A DNA stretch of 64,000 nt, from NCBI RefSeq assembly GCF_028463845.1, contig NZ_CP116805.1, positions 248,001 to 312,000 of the forward strand, in the 5' to 3' direction. The DNA is from Gimibacter soli. Its GTDB lineage: Bacteria; Pseudomonadota; Alphaproteobacteria; Sphingomonadales; Kordiimonadaceae. The notes below the pieces were generated by a model. It did not search any database, was not told the DNA's origin, and worked only from the letters and a program-made list of their open reading frames with translations. Position numbers and translations under genes: made by a program. Shown here in pieces: positions 42,202 through 50,307 of this stretch (its first letter is position 1; each line of letters starts with the position of its first letter).

Positions 42202-42259
42202 TGGCGCACCCGAAGGGATTCGAACCCCTGGCCTCTGCCTTCGGAGGGCAGCGCTCTAT
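42202..42259 (-). other. 3' fragment of tRNA-Arg(CCG), attachment-site remnant
   Basis: On the minus strand the segment reads as a tRNA from the end of the D arm to the CCA tail. The anticodon stem is CTGCC/GGCAG around the loop CTCCGAA (anticodon CCG), the T arm has the TTCGAAT loop with a 5-bp stem, and the end is CGGGTGC-G-CCA. The 5' half (acceptor strand GCACCCG and D loop) is missing; identity stops at 42259. This is what is left when an element recombines into the 3' end of a tRNA gene. Confidence 0.85.
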
Positions 42260-42260
42260 T

Positions 42261-42290
42261 GTTTACCCTGATTTACCGTTGCTTACCGAT
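42261..42290 (+). repeat. Three helically phased TTACC repeats beside the attachment site
   Basis: Three consecutive 10-bp units each carry TTACC at the same place: GTTTACCCTG, ATTTACCGTT and GCTTACCGAT. The exact helical spacing directly next to the tRNA fragment suggests arm-type or excisionase binding sites. A further TTACC lies at 42356. Confidence 0.6.
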
Positions 42291-42291
42291 G

Positions 42292-42317
42292 TCGTGTAAC
42301 ATATATATTTTACACGA
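42292..42317. promoter_or_regulatory. 26-bp near-palindrome, copy 1 (upstream of the integrase)
   Basis: Arms TCGTGTAA and TTACACGA flank an AT-rich centre, 26 bp in total. Near-copies lie at 51336-51361 and 60204-60229. This copy is 104 bp before the integrase start. It probably binds a protein coded by the element, either a repressor or a recombination/partition factor. Confidence 0.65.
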
Positions 42318-42385
42318 TAATTAACGTATTACATGAACTTCATGGCTTTCCTGAGATTACCCAGAATCGCCTGAATTGGATTTTT

Positions 42386-42406
42386 TTGGCTACCTATTGG
42401 CTACCT
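42386..42406 (+). repeat. Tandem TTGGCTACCT repeat before the integrase
   Basis: TTGGCTACCT occurs twice, at 42386 and 42397, with an 11-bp period, ending 14 bp before the integrase ATG. The position suggests either integrase/Xis binding with autoregulation or a site in the leader of the integrase mRNA. Confidence 0.55.
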
Positions 42407-42420
42407 GAAGGAAGCACACT

Positions 42421-43686
42421 ATGCCCAAGATCAACAAGACCCTGGTCGATAGCCTCACATCCACAGAGAAGGACTTCGTTCTATGGGACGATGAGGTGAA
42501 AGGGTTTGGTGTTCGGGTGTGGCCTTCTGAAAAGAGAACATTCTTTTTTCAGTACAGGCCCAGGGGCTTCCGGCAAATCAAAAAAATCACGCTTGGACAT
42601 CACGGCAAGGTAACGGCCGAAGAGGCGCGGCGCCAGGCAAAGACATATGCTGGCCAAGTGTCAGCGGGAGGTGATCCAGCCGCAGACATTGCCATGAAAC
42701 AGAAGGAAAAGGCCCAGCAGGTTCTTCTTGCGGATTTTTGCGATCGATATCTTGAAGCCGCCGACAAAGGACTGATTCTTGGGCGAAGCGGCAAACCTAA
42801 AAAAGAAAGTACGCTCAAAATCGATCGGGGTCGCGTTGCGCAGCACATCAAACCACTGCTCGGCAAGATCAGCGTGAAGGATATTTCTCAAGCCGACATC
42901 TCCAAATTCATCAAGGATGTGACGGTTGGCAAAACTGCCAAGGACGTTGAGTCAGGGAATCTGAGGGGTCGAACGGTAGTGAAAGGCGGGGCTGGTACAG
43001 CAACTAGAACGGTTGGCTTGCTTGGAAGCATTATGTCCTATGCCGTTTCAGAAGGATTGATCGCATACAACCCGGTGACTGGTGTGAAAAAGCCAGCCTA
43101 CGTTAAGCGAACCACGCGCTTAACTAAAAAGGAGTATCTAAAGCTCGGAAATGGCTTGGAAAAGTCAGAGTGGGAAGGTGATACGTATCAGGCGATCCTA
43201 GCGGTTCGCCTATTCGCTCTGACCGGATGCCGCAAAGCAGAAATTATCAACCTTAAATGGGATGAAGTGGACTTCACGAACCGATGTTTACGCTTGGGTG
43301 ATTCCAAGACAGGTGAATCGGTTAGACCTCTTGGCAAGCTGGCCATCGACCTCCTTAAGAATGCCCCACGATCCAACGAATGCGACTTCGTACTGCCTGG
43401 TGCTCGACAAAAGACGAAGCCCTTTGGTGGAATGGCAAGGGCATGGAAAAGAATTTTGAAGAGATCTGAATTGACCGGATTCACAATTCATACGCTTCGT
43501 CACTCGTATGCCAGCATGGCTGGTGATTTGGGCTATTCAGAAATCACTATCGGCGCCCTAATCGGCCACGCAGCAGGATCTGTAACGAGCCGCTATGTGC
43601 ACCACCTTGATGAGGTCCTTTTGGCTGCTGCGGATCGGGTTTCAGAAGCGATCGACACGGCCATGAGTGAAAAAAATGACGATTGA
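42421..43686 (+). CDS. Tyrosine integrase (P4-type, DUF4102 arm domain)
   Basis: A 421-residue site-specific recombinase. The N-terminal DUF4102 arm-binding domain is seen in VLWDDEVKGFGVRVWPSEKR and ITLGHHGKVTAEEARRQAK. The SAM-like core domain follows and the catalytic domain has the arginine in LTGCRKAEIINLKWDEV, the HTLRHSYASMAGDLG box, the second histidine in LIGHAAG and the nucleophile in SRYVHHL. It lies directly inside the tRNA-Arg remnant, as P4-type integrases do, and should catalyse integration and excision of this element. Confidence 0.95.
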   Translation: MPKINKTLVDSLTSTEKDFVLWDDEVKGFGVRVWPSEKRTFFFQYRPRGFRQIKKITLGHHGKVTAEEARRQAKTYAGQVSAGGDPAADIAMKQKEKAQQVLLADFCDRYLEAADKGLILGRSGKPKKESTLKIDRGRVAQHIKPLLGKISVKDISQADISKFIKDVTVGKTAKDVESGNLRGRTVVKGGAGTATRTVGLLGSIMSYAVSEGLIAYNPVTGVKKPAYVKRTTRLTKKEYLKLGNGLEKSEWEGDTYQAILAVRLFALTGCRKAEIINLKWDEVDFTNRCLRLGDSKTGESVRPLGKLAIDLLKNAPRSNECDFVLPGARQKTKPFGGMARAWKRILKRSELTGFTIHTLRHSYASMAGDLGYSEITIGALIGHAAGSVTSRYVHHLDEVLLAAADRVSEAIDTAMSEKNDD

Positions 43687-43769
43687 TGCATTTTTTTCGG
43701 GTCGATCTGCATGGATTTTCAGTTTCGTTTGATACGGTCATCTCAAGCAAACAACAGCGAGCTTGAGAA

Positions 43770-43994
43770 ATGATCGACAACGATAATAAACCTGCACTCC
43801 TGACCAAACCGCGCCTTCGGCGTGATGAGGTGCCAACTTATCTGTCACTCGTGCACGGCATCGAGATTGCCAAATCCACATTGGCAAAGTGGGCGGTGGT
43901 GGGAGGTGGGCCCCACTTCCAAAAATTTGGTCGCCGGCCGCTTTATCAGCCCGCTGACATTGATGCATGGGTGGCGAAGCGGCTAAGCATCTAA
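43770..43994 (+). CDS. AlpA-like HTH protein, possible excisionase
   Basis: A 74-residue protein in the position and size of an AlpA/Xis factor. The HTH-like part is [32 protein letters not shown], followed by [23 protein letters not shown], the wing pattern of MerR-like excisionases. It follows the integrase by 83 bp in the same direction. Probable role: directional control of excision or transcription control of the integrase region. Confidence 0.78.
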
Positions 43995-44097
43995 CAAGTT
44001 TCACCTGCCCTCTCTGACTTTTCGGTTGCGACTGAACTTTGTGCCACGCCAAAATCTCCCCAGAGGTTGAGATTATTGCTTTCTGGGGGAATGCGGC

Positions 44098-45888
44098 ATG
44101 GAGGACAGGATAGTTTACGGAATTGGTGTCCTGCTGGTGCTGATCTACCTCTGGCGTCAGACCCGACGAGATCATTCCCGCAAATCAGGCGAGCCCCGAA
44201 AAGAGCCTCGCATCCACACACCCAGGGTCCGGGTGTCAACCTATGTTGACACAAACACGATGGACGCCTCCTACGCGCGCCGCGAACAAGCCCTCGCTTC
44301 TTTCAAAAAATCCCACCAGTTCCCGAAAGACACCGACCAGGCCCTGCAAATGGCCCATATGGCGATGGAATACTATGCGACCAATCATGGACAGGATCTG
44401 GCGCTGGTGCGCTCAGAGGCTTTCGATCTAGGATTGTCTGAGGATCCGGTAGAGCGCGACAAGGTCCTACGCAAAGCGATTGCGACCTACTACAAGGACC
44501 GTGACGACCCGTTCGCCAAGACGGTCGCCGTATATCTCTCCCTTGAGCATGTCATCCTGCAGCTGACCAATCCCTTGCAGGGCTGGAAAAACTTCCTTGG
44601 TCTCCAAAAACTTCAAACCAACTGGAAGGCTGAAGAATATTTTGAGGCCTTGCTAGGGCTCCAGAATGCATACGTCGTCACTTTTCCCTTCTCGACAATG
44701 GATATAGCGACAAAAACCAAACAGGACATCGGCAGGACCCTGGAGCTGTGGCATGGGCGCACAGCGGCACACGAGCATTACGAGACCAACAAGGCCTATT
44801 ACGAGGAGGCAACACGAGCCGGTCAAAGATACTTTGCTGCTGTTTCGGTCGTGGACTATCTGACACGCCGCTACAAGTTCAACCCCGTAGGGTTTAGGGA
44901 TGAGCTGGTCATGTGGTGCGAGCGCGGAGTTTCCCTAATCGAGCCGTTCCTGGTTGAGTATAACGCTCAAAAAGCCTTCGACATCTATGACCCGAACAGG
45001 GACAGGAAAATCGCCAGAATGACACTGGAGAAGGTTCAAGCACTGCCATCATATGAAGTCCCGCGCCTGTCTCTTTATGAGACCCTGAAAGGCGTTCTGG
45101 AAGGCGAGAATGACCGCGAGGGACTGGCCAGGCTGCATCATCTTGGCGCCAGAATCAGATACGAGGATGGTGCCGAGGTAGCAATGGCGGCCCCAGATGT
45201 AACCGAGTCCCTTTCCATCGATGATATTACAACAATGATCGAAGTGAAGGCCTCTGGCGAAAAGGGCAAATTGGCCTTTTTGCGGAAAGATGGAACGCCT
45301 TGCTCAACAGAAGACGCGTTCGCCGATCATATGGAAGCGGATGGATGGAAGGTTATGCGGGCTGAAGTTTCATTCTGGCAAGCCATGTTCTGTCTTACCT
45401 TCTGGGACGAGATATTCACCGGGATGGGAACTCCGCAGCACGGAGCAGATATTCCCATCGACTTGTTCCGTGATGAAACCTTCTACAGAGCGCGCGAACA
45501 AAGCATCGATCAAAAGTTTGCAAACCTGTCATCGGCCAATCTGAAGGTCTTCATTAATCGGCAGATCGGCAAGACAAGAGGGGCCTGGACCCGGCTATTG
45601 TTCGATGGGGATGAGGATCTCCTTCGCTATGCTAGGTCGTCAATCGTGCAGGAGTTTCTGGAGATTTTCCCGGCTCCTCTTTTCGCCAAGATCGTCTACA
45701 GGATTGCTACAAATCCAAACCAGAACCGTGCTGGTTTGCCCGACTTTATTGTGTGGAAGGAAGACACGATGAAGTTCGTAGAAACCAAGAAGGTCCGCGA
45801 GCAGCTACGGGAGGCGCAATTCGAATGGCTCCAATGGCTTTCAGACGAAAATGTGCCGATCGAAATTTGTCGGGTGAAGGCTGCTTAG
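44098..45888 (+). CDS. Membrane-anchored VRR-NUC nuclease-like protein
   Basis: A 596-residue protein of unknown family with three visible parts. Residues 5-20 (IVYGIGVLLVLIYLW) form one membrane helix; then comes a basic linker and a long alpha-helical region to about 440. The C-terminus is a VRR-NUC/FAN1-like PD-(D/E)XK nuclease: PIDLFRDETFYRAREQSID, then GLPDFIVW (Asp549) and VETKK (Glu562, Lys564), then QFEWLQWLSDENVPIEICRV. All catalytic positions are present. VRR-NUC enzymes cut branched or flapped DNA. A membrane tether on such a nuclease is unusual and would fit defence against incoming DNA, which is inference. It is convergent with the next gene. Confidence 0.78.
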   Translation: MEDRIVYGIGVLLVLIYLWRQTRRDHSRKSGEPRKEPRIHTPRVRVSTYVDTNTMDASYARREQALASFKKSHQFPKDTDQALQMAHMAMEYYATNHGQDLALVRSEAFDLGLSEDPVERDKVLRKAIATYYKDRDDPFAKTVAVYLSLEHVILQLTNPLQGWKNFLGLQKLQTNWKAEEYFEALLGLQNAYVVTFPFSTMDIATKTKQDIGRTLELWHGRTAAHEHYETNKAYYEEATRAGQRYFAAVSVVDYLTRRYKFNPVGFRDELVMWCERGVSLIEPFLVEYNAQKAFDIYDPNRDRKIARMTLEKVQALPSYEVPRLSLYETLKGVLEGENDREGLARLHHLGARIRYEDGAEVAMAAPDVTESLSIDDITTMIEVKASGEKGKLAFLRKDGTPCSTEDAFADHMEADGWKVMRAEVSFWQAMFCLTFWDEIFTGMGTPQHGADIPIDLFRDETFYRAREQSIDQKFANLSSANLKVFINRQIGKTRGAWTRLLFDGDEDLLRYARSSIVQEFLEIFPAPLFAKIVYRIATNPNQNRAGLPDFIVWKEDTMKFVETKKVREQLREAQFEWLQWLSDENVPIEICRVKAA

Positions 45889-45951
45889 CTGTTAGTGCCC
45901 CGGTCGAAGCACCAGCCTGCTCGTACAGATGCAGTTTATCTTCACCCTATA

Positions 45952-47070
45952 TTAGACTCCAGGAAGAGCATCCAATATCTGATTAGGATCAGGCAGTGGG
46001 GGCACGATGAACTGACCTGGCCTATCAATAGAAGCTAGATACTCACCGATCCTGATATCCACTCTACGACTTGTGAAAGTGACCGATTGGGATGGAGATA
46101 CCATAGGCGCCCATTGGCTGAGAAGGCCTAGATTCTGATTAGAATAAAATCGGTTAGCGCTCTCAAAAATTGGCAAACAATTATCGATTTCCTTGAAAGC
46201 AGCTTTTGCTGCCTTAATCAAATCTTCAAGCTCGTCATTGCTGAAAGAGTCGCTCGATGTAGCATGCCTCATTTGTTTCATGGTTTTTCTAAGGACAATA
46301 TCTGCCTCAGCGAATCTCGTCTGTTCTGAGGAGGCCTCCTTCAAAAATTCAAATCCAAGAGCTCGATCCTTAAGATACTTAGTAACCTGTCGCATGACAG
46401 GCTTAACGGCTCTGATCCGTAGATTTATGTCTTGGACTCGTTTCTTAAAGATTGTCTCTTTTATGCGATTTTGTTTGAAGTCAGCTTCGATTTTTTCCAG
46501 CTCCTTAGCGACGGCTTCCTTTGCCCGCTGAGTGGCCTGAAAATCCTCTTCGAAGGTGTCGTAAGCTAGTCTCCCATCAGATCCTATGTGATCAAGCAGA
46601 GAGTCAAACTTATCGATCGAGTTATCAGCCAGCTCAATAAGACGGGGAAATAAGTCATTCTCGATTCTGGTTATCTTCTCGAGGTATGTTGGAAGAAATT
46701 CCTTCAGTAAAATATATCGATTAACAGAAATCTGCCTTTTTCTGGCAGTGTCGTGCCGGGTCTTGAGTCCGGCAAAGTCACCCCCAAATTCCTTCTTCCC
46801 ACAGTCGATTCCAGCAAGGAATTTTACCCCGCTAGGGGACATCATTATGAAGCCCTGGTTGTGTTTATGTCTTCCAGGCAATGAGCACTGGAGCAGCTTG
46901 GTTCCCTTAGGTGCAGGCAAAGAGTATTTTGCTTGGATTACCGCCTCCGCCCAATCTGGGGGGGCGATGATCGCATATGGAGAAACAAGGGCGATATCAT
47001 CATAGAATAGCCTGAGTTTCAGGAGGTCTTCGTCAGACATTTCATGCTGGTTGTCATGCTTGTCAGGCAA
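45952..47070 (-). CDS. Hypothetical coiled-coil protein with Cys/His cluster
   Basis: A 372-residue protein not matched to a family I know. Near residue 65 it has a possible zinc site: a cysteine in LLQCSLPGRHKHNQGF, two histidines in the same stretch and a second cysteine in FLAGIDCGKKEFGG. The centre (about 150-290) is a charged helical coiled coil. Homologues of such Cys/His-then-coil proteins occur in accessory regions. It has AT-rich codon use compared with the chromosome. Function unknown. Confidence 0.6.
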   Translation of the reverse strand: MPDKHDNQHEMSDEDLLKLRLFYDDIALVSPYAIIAPPDWAEAVIQAKYSLPAPKGTKLLQCSLPGRHKHNQGFIMMSPSGVKFLAGIDCGKKEFGGDFAGLKTRHDTARKRQISVNRYILLKEFLPTYLEKITRIENDLFPRLIELADNSIDKFDSLLDHIGSDGRLAYDTFEEDFQATQRAKEAVAKELEKIEADFKQNRIKETIFKKRVQDINLRIRAVKPVMRQVTKYLKDRALGFEFLKEASSEQTRFAEADIVLRKTMKQMRHATSSDSFSNDELEDLIKAAKAAFKEIDNCLPIFESANRFYSNQNLGLLSQWAPMVSPSQSVTFTSRRVDIRIGEYLASIDRPGQFIVPPLPDPNQILDALPGV

Positions 47071-47186
47071 TGCACAATCTCAATACGTTTCTATTTTGTT
47101 CCAGATAATTATGTATATCAAATCTACTGACATTTGCGAGTCATAATGATCTACTTGAACGGGTGCCTCTCATCAAAAGGGGGGTC

Positions 47187-47504
47187 ATGTTGGGACGCGG
47201 ACTGATGATAGCAATCTCACTCCTAGCTGTTCATTTTATGCATGCTGCAGGTGTGCCAGCATGGGTAGCCGGGACATTAGCTGCTCTCAAATTTACTTGG
47301 TTTGCTTGGCAAACTTGGGTGGAGCCTTGGCTTGCCGCAAAGAATCTTCCAGACCATGTCAAAGAAGAGATTGCCGCACATAATGAGCGGATGGCACAAG
47401 CCAAACCAATAGAAGCCATGGCCCAGATTGTGAGAGCCAATGCAAAGAAGGAACCGGATTTTCTAAGATCACCCCAAGCCTCTGCTTGGCTAGCATCATA
47501 TTAA
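47187..47504 (+). CDS. Small membrane protein
   Basis: A 105-residue protein. Residues 1-25 (RGLMIAISLLAVHFMHAAGV) and the next stretch (VAGTLAALKFTWFAWQTWV) are hydrophobic and likely form two membrane helices; the rest is a soluble tail with a charged helix. The ATG at 47187 is preferred to a GTG 24 bp upstream because AAAAGGGGGG stands just in front of it. No family recognised. Confidence 0.6.
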   Translation: MLGRGLMIAISLLAVHFMHAAGVPAWVAGTLAALKFTWFAWQTWVEPWLAAKNLPDHVKEEIAAHNERMAQAKPIEAMAQIVRANAKKEPDFLRSPQASAWLASY

Positions 47505-47631
47505 GCTCACCCCAACCCTAAAGACTTTGGATGGTGGGTGCATAATCTGACTGCGAAGGTTGAAGTTGCACGATCAGTGACAACAGACGAATGAAGCGAG
47601 CGGTAGCTCCGCTTCATTCGCGAGAATGGGA

Positions 47632-48045
47632 TCAGGTTCTCTTATCGATCTCTACGCCGGTCAGGGGCACAAGCCATTCTGATGCTTCCATCAAGGCCCG
47701 TTTCTGTGAGCGTGAAAACCTCCCCCATACCTCACCGTGGCAGGGGTTGCTGTCCAGCGGATCCAGTCCGACCATGAGCTCAACATCTCTGGCCGCGCCT
47801 GCCGTAAACTGCACAGCGCCTTTCCACTTGGGGGTAACGACATATTCTTCCGGCATGCTGCCGGTAGCAGTGATCAACTTTTCAATATCGACTGACATCC
47901 CGCCACCAGAGGACGGAGAAAATACCTGACTGGACAGGCGATTGGTCTGCAGGTTCTCATCGTAAACGAGGTGGTTTTCGGGATCGATGCGGCGAATGAT
48001 CAGGTCGTCTGCCTCAATCGAGTCATCATCGTACGGCGCCACCAT
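47632..48045 (-). CDS. Hypothetical protein, third gene of the TIGR04255 cassette
   Basis: A 137-residue acidic protein (N-terminus with DDDSIEADDLIIRRID) with no known domain. It starts 8 bp after the preceding gene and is probably cotranscribed with the two genes upstream on the minus strand. Confidence 0.6.
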   Translation of the reverse strand: MVAPYDDDSIEADDLIIRRIDPENHLVYDENLQTNRLSSQVFSPSSGGGMSVDIEKLITATGSMPEEYVVTPKWKGAVQFTAGAARDVELMVGLDPLDSNPCHGEVWGRFSRSQKRALMEASEWLVPLTGVEIDKRT

Positions 48046-48053
48046 ACGAAAAA

Positions 48054-48587
48054 TCAGCCTTCAGCAGCGACGGCTACAGCATCAGTCCGCCCGCGGTTCG
48101 AAAGCTGCTTCACCCAATTTTGGACCGAACTGAAATCGTTTGTCAGGTTAAACTCTTCTTCATGCCCGGAGTTCCTATCGTAACGATACGCATTCACCTT
48201 ATTTGGGGCCAAGACATGGATTTCGACATCATAGCCGTTGCGATGCCATTCGATCTGAACGGTGCCGTCACTTCCAGGTACTAGGCTCGGCGGCGGTACA
48301 TACTCTTCATTGAGACGGTCCAGAATGTTTGCCGCGAATTCGGCACAACTCCATGAGACAGGAACCCCCTGATAGCCATCCCACCCTCTGGGCAAAGCCG
48401 TCAGTTCATCAAATCGCGGACGCAGAACGGACATCCATTCAGACTGATACGTCTCGACAACAATACGATGAGGTCTGAAGTCGCGTCGAATTATCTGGCC
48501 TGAGCTCTGTGACAAGTTGAGAGTCGAAAACAGGTCCATGTGATTTTGAAACGCACTTGTGAATATTGCATTGGCTTTTGGGCTCAT
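48054..48587 (-). CDS. Hypothetical protein, second gene of the TIGR04255 cassette
   Basis: A 177-residue protein with a LPRGWDGYQGVPVSW stretch and a later strand pair SDGTVQIEWHRNGYDVEIHV. This GWDGY...EWH pattern recurs in small proteins of accessory regions but has no assigned function. It overlaps the upstream gene by 4 bp (ATGA), so translation is coupled. Confidence 0.62.
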   Translation of the reverse strand: MSPKANAIFTSAFQNHMDLFSTLNLSQSSGQIIRRDFRPHRIVVETYQSEWMSVLRPRFDELTALPRGWDGYQGVPVSWSCAEFAANILDRLNEEYVPPPSLVPGSDGTVQIEWHRNGYDVEIHVLAPNKVNAYRYDRNSGHEEEFNLTNDFSSVQNWVKQLSNRGRTDAVAVAAEG

Positions 48588-49387
48588 TGCACTTTACCCC
48601 ACGCTTTGTGGGCCTGCTCTGTTGTTACTTTGTCGAAGGTGGTAACGATTTTGTCTCGCCCCATCTCAAGAAACTTAATGGCTGATACCAGATCTGTTCC
48701 GTCCGGTGCCCCCCGAACAGTGAAGTTCAGCCTTAAGGCAAAGGAGGAACCATCATTCTTCAGCCCTGATATAAGTTCACCGAACAGCCTCCCGCAAGGC
48801 CTGCCATCTGAATGCTTCAGGATTTCTACGAAACTTGACGATACATTCTCGATGTCGCCATCCTTCAATGAGCTGAACCTGAACCAGTCCTCGATCTCAC
48901 TATAACTCGAAACCGGGATTATATTGAAATAGCTGATCTCCGCTTGGGTCACTTCCGGGACGAAGTTATGAAAAGCTTTGTACCAAGCTTTCAGACGCTC
49001 GAAATAAGTGCTGAAATTTTCCGCCATCCCCTCAAAGCGAGGGTAGCGGTTTCCGTCCCTCCGGCGCCAGTTCAATAGTAACCGGTCGTTCTGGAACTGA
49101 AGCAAATGGCTTTCATCAGCAGCAATAAACCACGAGCGAGGACGCAGCGGCGGCGGCGATAACCTAAACTGGACACCTGGAGGTCGTGACCCTCCGAACG
49201 TCTCGAAAGTGGCATCCATAGGGAATTGCTCTTGGAAACTAGGGAATTCCTCACTGAAAAGGTCATGGAGCGTATGAAGGCCTAGTGACGTATAGGTCGG
49301 ACAAGCCGTGAATTGCAAACCAACCACCACTTCATCGAGTGGCGGATGTGTATAATCAGGTAAATGATCAGGTCGGCTAGTTTGCAT
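48584..49387 (-). CDS. TIGR04255 family protein
   Basis: A 267-residue protein of the sporadically distributed TIGR04255 family, recognised by the start PPLDEVVVGLQFTACPTYTS and the later strand FSPPLR-like RPRSWFIAADESHLLQFQNDRLLLNWRR. No function is established for the family; members are patchily spread and often next to other orphan genes, as here. It is first of three overlapping or closely spaced minus-strand genes. Confidence 0.72.
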   Translation of the reverse strand: MQTSRPDHLPDYTHPPLDEVVVGLQFTACPTYTSLGLHTLHDLFSEEFPSFQEQFPMDATFETFGGSRPPGVQFRLSPPPLRPRSWFIAADESHLLQFQNDRLLLNWRRRDGNRYPRFEGMAENFSTYFERLKAWYKAFHNFVPEVTQAEISYFNIIPVSSYSEIEDWFRFSSLKDGDIENVSSSFVEILKHSDGRPCGRLFGELISGLKNDGSSFALRLNFTVRGAPDGTDLVSAIKFLEMGRDKIVTTFDKVTTEQAHKAWGKVQ

Positions 49388-49448
49388 GATGTCCCCGTAA
49401 TGCGCCTAGAACACTCAAATTTGGCGCGTTCGTCAATGGCTAGTATTA

Positions 49449-49910
49449 TTGCCGCTTACTCAGAACAGCAACTGGGGCCCAATCGCATTGGCGCGTGATG
49501 CCTTTGAAAGGGAATACGACAAATTGCAGAAAACTCTCAACACCTCAAAAGGATTGATTACCATCCTTACAGACGAGCATTCGGCATCGGCATTCAATAC
49601 GAGTGGCGAGAAAGTTGGTGAAATCATCTGTGGTGAATGTTGCGTTAGGCTCGATGCGATGGGCGAACCTCAGTATGAATTATTGTTGACCTCAGCCAAT
49701 GTCGACCAAATGTATCGCAGGCTCGGGATTGCTGAAGCTTGCGTTGAAGCTATTTGTGAGACGAGTGGCCAAATCATATTTGCTAACATGGATGCCTATA
49801 TGCCCCAATCAGATGGGAGCCATTTAACAAGCGATGGCAAAGCGTTTGCGTACAAAATGATAAAAAAAGGAAAAATGAACAGAATGACATCTGATGATGT
49901 GGACTCCTAA
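49449..49910 (+). CDS. Small GNAT-like protein, weak start
   Basis: A 153-residue open frame. The stretch VDQMYRRLGIAEACVEAICETSGQIIF resembles the acetyl-CoA loop and following helix of GNAT acetyltransferases. No ATG is available in frame near the start; the first usable codon is TTG at 49449 and no ribosome site is evident, so a frameshift or degraded start is possible. It ends 14 bp before the antitoxin-like gene, so the two may form a pair. Confidence 0.5.
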   Translation: MPLTQNSNWGPIALARDAFEREYDKLQKTLNTSKGLITILTDEHSASAFNTSGEKVGEIICGECCVRLDAMGEPQYELLLTSANVDQMYRRLGIAEACVEAICETSGQIIFANMDAYMPQSDGSHLTSDGKAFAYKMIKKGKMNRMTSDDVDS

Positions 49911-49924
49911 AGCCTGATACGTCT

Positions 49925-50296
49925 ATGTCAGGAAAGCGATATACTGCTGAAGATGTGAGAATGCTGACCAAGGCGATCAATCGGATTGCTGACCTATGGA
50001 GCATCAAAAACTCAGATCTTGGCGCCATTCTTGGCGTCTCGCCTGCGAGCATCAGCCAACTTCGCAATGGCGCTCGGGAGCTTTCCCCCGAAACGAAAGA
50101 ATTCGAACTTGCACAATATCTGGCGCGCCTGTTCCACAGTCTTGATGCAATGGTGGGCAGTGATGATCGAGCCGCAAAGAGCTGGCTGAACACCGAGAAT
50201 AGAGAGCTTCAGGCTAGGCCGATTGATCTTCTCAAGACCATCCGAGGTCTCGTAGCTTGCGCTGACTACCTGGATGGGTATCTAGGCACAAACTAA
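49925..50296 (+). CDS. Xre/MbcA/ParS-like antitoxin-family protein
   Basis: A 123-residue protein. The N-terminal half is an HTH (AINRIADLWSIKNSDLGAIL, then GVSPASISQLRNG) and the C-terminal half resembles the toxin-binding domain of the Xre/MbcA/ParS family (ARLFHSLDAMVGSDDRAAKSW followed by LQARPIDLLKT). These antitoxins normally accompany a RES-domain toxin. No RES gene follows here; the next gene is a phosphoesterase on the opposite strand and the preceding one is GNAT-like. Confidence 0.75.
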   Translation: MSGKRYTAEDVRMLTKAINRIADLWSIKNSDLGAILGVSPASISQLRNGARELSPETKEFELAQYLARLFHSLDAMVGSDDRAAKSWLNTENRELQARPIDLLKTIRGLVACADYLDGYLGTN

Positions 50297-50307
50297 GAGC
50301 CGGATGC

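Noticed and set aside
42202-42259. Functional tRNA-Arg gene
   Set aside because: The acceptor 5' strand and D loop are missing on the element side; the sequence after the D-arm stem does not fold as a tRNA.
42261-42406. CRISPR array in the repeat-rich stretch next to the integrase
   Set aside because: Repeats are only 5-10 bp and have no regular spacers; they fit recombinase sites. No CRISPR array was seen anywhere in the window.
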